Positions 61,099 to 64,000 of a stretch of 64,000 bases of DNA are shown in pieces. The stretch's first letter is position 1. Each line of letters opens with the position of its first letter. Location: positions 3,348,001 through 3,412,000 of the forward strand of contig JAUKUA010000001.1 of the NCBI GenBank assembly GCA_030549175.1. The letters are read 5' to 3'. The stretch is from Lasiosphaeris hirsuta. Lineage: Eukaryota > Ascomycota > Sordariomycetes > Sordariales > Lasiosphaeriaceae. The notes under the pieces are model-generated. The model was given only the letters and a program-made list of their open reading frames with translations, was not told the origin of the DNA and made no database searches. The position numbers and the translations under genes are program-made.

Positions 61099-62190
61099 CT
61101 ATAAAAGACTAAAGGGGCTTCTCTTCATCTCGGGGCTGCGCGGGCTCATAGGTAACGCAAACAACTCTTCCTCAGTATTTTCATCACGCCTTTGGCTGCT
61201 AGGGGCTGGCAGCTTCGTGCCGATGACGGCATCTAGTGAAGCAAGGCCCGCATTCCCAGAGTCCTTTGATAATCTAGTAAGCGGCGGGGCTGAGGGCTCA
61301 TTGGTCGACAGGGGTTGCAGACGTGGTTTCGTAGCTACAGGAACACAAATACGTCAGTATGTGTACCAGCTGTCTTCGGAACGGGCCGTTTCCCTACCCT
61401 GAGTGGCGGCAGCAAGGTCCGCTGGGCTAGTGGCCAGCTTCAATCCCCGCAGTTTCTCGCCTAGGCGGCCCCCTATCGGGCTCCTCGGGCTGGTGGGACT
61501 GATGGGGGTTTGTGGGATATGCAGCTTGCTAGTCTTGTTGGGCGCCCCCTGCTCGGGTCCAAGGCCAAAGTGGTCCACGATCCACTGGCGCTCCTGCAGA
61601 GCCATTTCGAGCCCCACACTCTCACCGTTCTCCTTCATCTCGGATTCGATCTCAACTTCGAGTTCAGCTAGCCGCTTCCTCGCCCATATTGTGTGCAGCA
61701 CGCCCCGGCGGCCAGCGCCCTCGCCACCGCCCAGCCCGGCAAGAAATATCGCGGGCATGGGCTTGGTGTGTAGGGCCGTCGCGGCAGCGGCCCCCGGTTT
61801 CTCGCCGGCTTTGCGGGTGATGCTAATGAGTGCGGGCACGGCGGCGGCGGGTGGTAGGAGGAAGTATGCGCGGCGGGTGTTGCTGCCCACGACCTCCGGG
61901 TCGGTGTCGCGGACCTGGAGTACGGTCGCCTTACCTTCCCACGAGACATCCCAGTCAATGGCGTTTGTTCTCCTCTCTTCCCCCCCCGAGGCTGCGCCAA
62001 CCGAACCGTCCCATTCTACCATGAGGACTTTTGTACCCTCGTTGGCCTTTCCCATCTCAAACTCGAAGCGCGAGAGCGCTAGACCCGACGATGGCGAAGT
62101 AGGTGTGTCAACGACCTCGAGCGGTTCCGTCGCCGCCGCATCTGCTTCTGCCTGGGCCAAAGTGGCCGGCTTGTTGTCCAAGGAAGCCAT
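61099..62190 (-). CDS. conserved fungal protein, unknown
   Basis: Exons 62190-61398 and 61334-61099 give 342 residues. I do not recognise a named family. The N-terminal 40 residues are Ala/Thr/Ser-rich. A folded block follows: SRFEFEMGKANEGTKVLMVE, then WDGSVG, TNAIDWDVSWEGKATVLQVR, and PPAAAVPALISITRK. A second block, AIFLAGLGGGEGAGRRGVLH, TIWARKRLAELEVEIESEM and QERQWIVDHFGLG, is helical with a coiled-coil feel. The C-terminus has repeated S/TP motifs (PISPTSPRSPIGG, PMSPRSPEMKRSPFS) that look like proline-directed kinase sites. No signal peptide or membrane segment. The start at 62190 is chosen over an upstream Met at 62217. Confidence 0.78.
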
Positions 62191-64000
62191 GGTGCGTGGG
62201 CAGTGGTAGTAACGCAATCAAGACCAGGAGCAATATAGTCAGGAGGGCTGGTCGGATCCGGTCGAATTATGTCAGGGGTTTGGTGACGGGGAAAGACGTC
62301 TTGCTCTGCCCGATGCTTTGAGGCCGCGTGAGTCGTCAATAACGGTGCTGGCCGGTCGCAGTGGTCGCAGGGCTTTCGACTCGCTTGCGCCGAACTGGAA
62401 ACAGTAGCACGGCCCAAATCGAGGAGATCCTCCGAGGCGCCGTTCTTCTTTTCGTTTCCCCTAACGCCACCGCGATCCGAGCAGAATGGCTCCTGGCCAC
62501 GAGAGACTCGTTGACTATAAGGTGGGCTAGGAGCTGCAGGTAACTTCAATGAAGGACAATATTGAGGGGTTCGTACGCGGGAGACAGTTTCTAGTTCCTA
62601 GGCGACCAGTGGCAGGCGCGATCGCCGTAGGGAGGCAGCGCGGCAGTACAGCGGGGTGGCCGCGTTGCAGGCTAATATGGCCTTTCCAGCGTTTCCGCAG
62701 CCAGCCTGGAACCGTAGACTTGGGTGTGAGGAGGGGAAACCAAAAGGACAGGCAATATGCAGCACCTAGGTACGCGGGAATGGGCGGAGGCTAGATACCT
62801 AGCTCAGGTAGGTAGGCAACTAGGCGGGCGTGGAAGACGGATGGGCAGGCAACAGAAGGAGACAAGGAGCACAAAAGCGGCATGGGACGAGGTTTTGCGT
62901 CTTGCAATGGACATTATGCGTATCTGTGTTCTGGTAAGCTGGCTGACTGGCTGACGAGCGGCGTGTGGAGCAGGAAGGCGACCGCATGGCATCCCGTCCA
63001 GATTCCCGTCGCCACACACGCTCCGCAAGATCCAGTAATCGAGGGGCAGTCGACCGCGATGGGGATGGAAAGCTGGGAAAAGCCCGCGCCAGGGCGCCAC
63101 CTAGGCATGGGTCGAGCCCCTCATCGGGCCCCTCCTTTGGGAACGGTTGGGGATCACTATACGCGGGCGCTCGGGACTGACTGGCTGCTGGGCGGGAGCA
63201 GGTTATTTAAAATCCGAGATGCAATTCAATGCATGCGTCGGGCAATGCTGGTGGTCCAAGGGGAAAGTCGGCTTGGCTAACAATTAGCACCAAGAAGGCA
63301 CGCCGAATGATAGCCAGCCGCGCCGCCGTCAGCCTCCTGTCCACGAGTCCGAAACGGCAGTCAGGCGTCGCGAGCCATGTCAGCGGCGTAACTTGATTCC
63401 AAACATGGGACTTCCGACCCGAGAGTCGCATCTAGACGGGAATCTAATAGTTGCCGGGACTGTTCAGGACATGACCCAGGAATCATCGCCCTTGATACGG
63501 ATAGTGATAGCCCCGCTAGCAAAACGGGAAGATACCACTCCAACGCCATCTCCCTGATGACTTCTAAAAATAGCCCACGGTTTTCGACTTGGCCAAATTA
63601 GGTCAGTAAACTGCACCTTGTTGTATGCTTCACATTCTGCTACCTACCTTCCCCTTCCTTTATCGCGCGACCAAGATATACTATATATGCTGCATGGGAA
63701 CGGAGCTATATTGCACTGGGACAGTTGCCGAGGCCAAAGCTCTCTCTTGGCGATTGTTGGGTGACCTATAGAGCAAGTACCAATGATCTTAGCCTCCGAC
63801 ACCAAGAACATCCTTACTCATAGGGACAGTGACGCTTTGGACATAGTGCGAACACGTGCGTGTCATGTGAACCCATTTTCCCTCTTCCATCGTTTAATGC
63901 CAATGGCCAACCTAAGTTGAAACGCTAAATGCCTGCGAATGGACACCTGAATCCAGCACTAATATTTTTCCTTCATTGGGTATGGAAGGCCTTACCTTAC
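62191..64000. other. right-end stretch, no firm gene
   Basis: Several frames overlap, none with family motifs. Repeated CCTAGGTA/AGGTAGGTA motifs occur at 62765-62818, and similar ones near 63641. A short frame with a signal-peptide-like start is listed separately. Confidence 0.45.
63361..63549 (-). CDS. possible small secreted protein
   Basis: A 62-codon minus-strand frame begins MALEWYLPVLLAGLSLSVSR, a plausible signal peptide, followed by two Cys (PGSCPEQ, EVPCLES). It may be the first exon of a longer gene or a chance frame. No homolog recognised. Confidence 0.2.
   Translation of the reverse strand: MALEWYLPVLLAGLSLSVSRAMIPGSCPEQSRQLLDSRLDATLGSEVPCLESSYAADMARDA

Noticed and set aside
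61403..62209. Plus-strand frame of 268 codons
   Set aside because: Shadow of the conserved unknown gene, Ser/Pro-rich by base composition.

Overview
The window is nuclear DNA of a filamentous ascomycete, most likely a Sordariomycete. The evidence is short (about 50-110 nt) GT-AG introns with CTAAC-type branch sites, a GC-rich coding bias, and fungal families such as Zn(II)2Cys6 and Mod_r proteins, AIG1/FAR-17a and PTH11-like rhodopsin proteins. The order is inferred from the overall look of the proteins, not from a search. I rebuilt exon structures by hand. A rebuilt model counts as supported when every junction keeps the frame and the joined protein matches its family.

Layout. 1-2222: gene-free, ending in a TATA box. 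2.2-3.9 kb: one-exon zinc-finger protein. 4.4-9.1 kb: a graveyard of accessory genes, with an ABCC transporter relic, a short-chain dehydrogenase relic and a PTH11-like receptor with two frameshifts. 9.5-10.1 kb: a four-exon secreted cyanovirin-N-like lectin. 10.7-12.6 kb: MBD4-like DNA glycosylase. 13.0-14.3 kb: cytochrome c1. 15.1-16.4 kb: Phe-type DAHP synthase with an upstream TGAGTCA site. 17.0-17.8 kb: AIG1/FAR-17a membrane hydrolase. 18.4-20.4 kb: WD40-cyclophilin. 20.9-24.0 kb: Nup84/Nup107. 24.8-25.2 kb: Cmc4 with micro-exons. 26.4-26.8 kb: SUMO. 27.4-30.2 kb: triple-LIM protein. 31.7-33.8 kb: monocarboxylate-type MFS transporter. 33.8-34.7 kb: an unlisted decayed succinyl-CoA ligase alpha copy. 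35.0-35.5 kb: Cox19. 36.4-39.0 kb: Dnm1. 40.2-44.8 kb: large F-box/zinc-finger protein. 45.3-48.2 kb: 15-exon GH13 alpha-amylase with CBM20. 49.1-51.9 kb: Zn2Cys6 factor. 53.6-54.5 kb: CGFS glutaredoxin. 55.7-56.1 kb: CYSTM protein. 56.7-59.2 kb: Abp1. 59.8-60.6 kb: Vps37. 61.1-62.2 kb: conserved unknown. The last 1.8 kb has no firm gene.

Most genes are single-copy housekeeping genes with no operon-like logic. Mitochondrial functions recur (cytochrome c1, Cmc4, Cox19, Dnm1). The accessory content sits in two places: 4.4-10.1 kb and around the amylase/transcription-factor pair. No gene cluster for a secondary metabolite, no transposon and no clearly new multi-gene system was found. The most useful new observations are the four pseudogenes, the rebuilt CVNH and amylase genes (the latter with two apparent GC-AG introns), and very small exons in CMC4 and ARO3.
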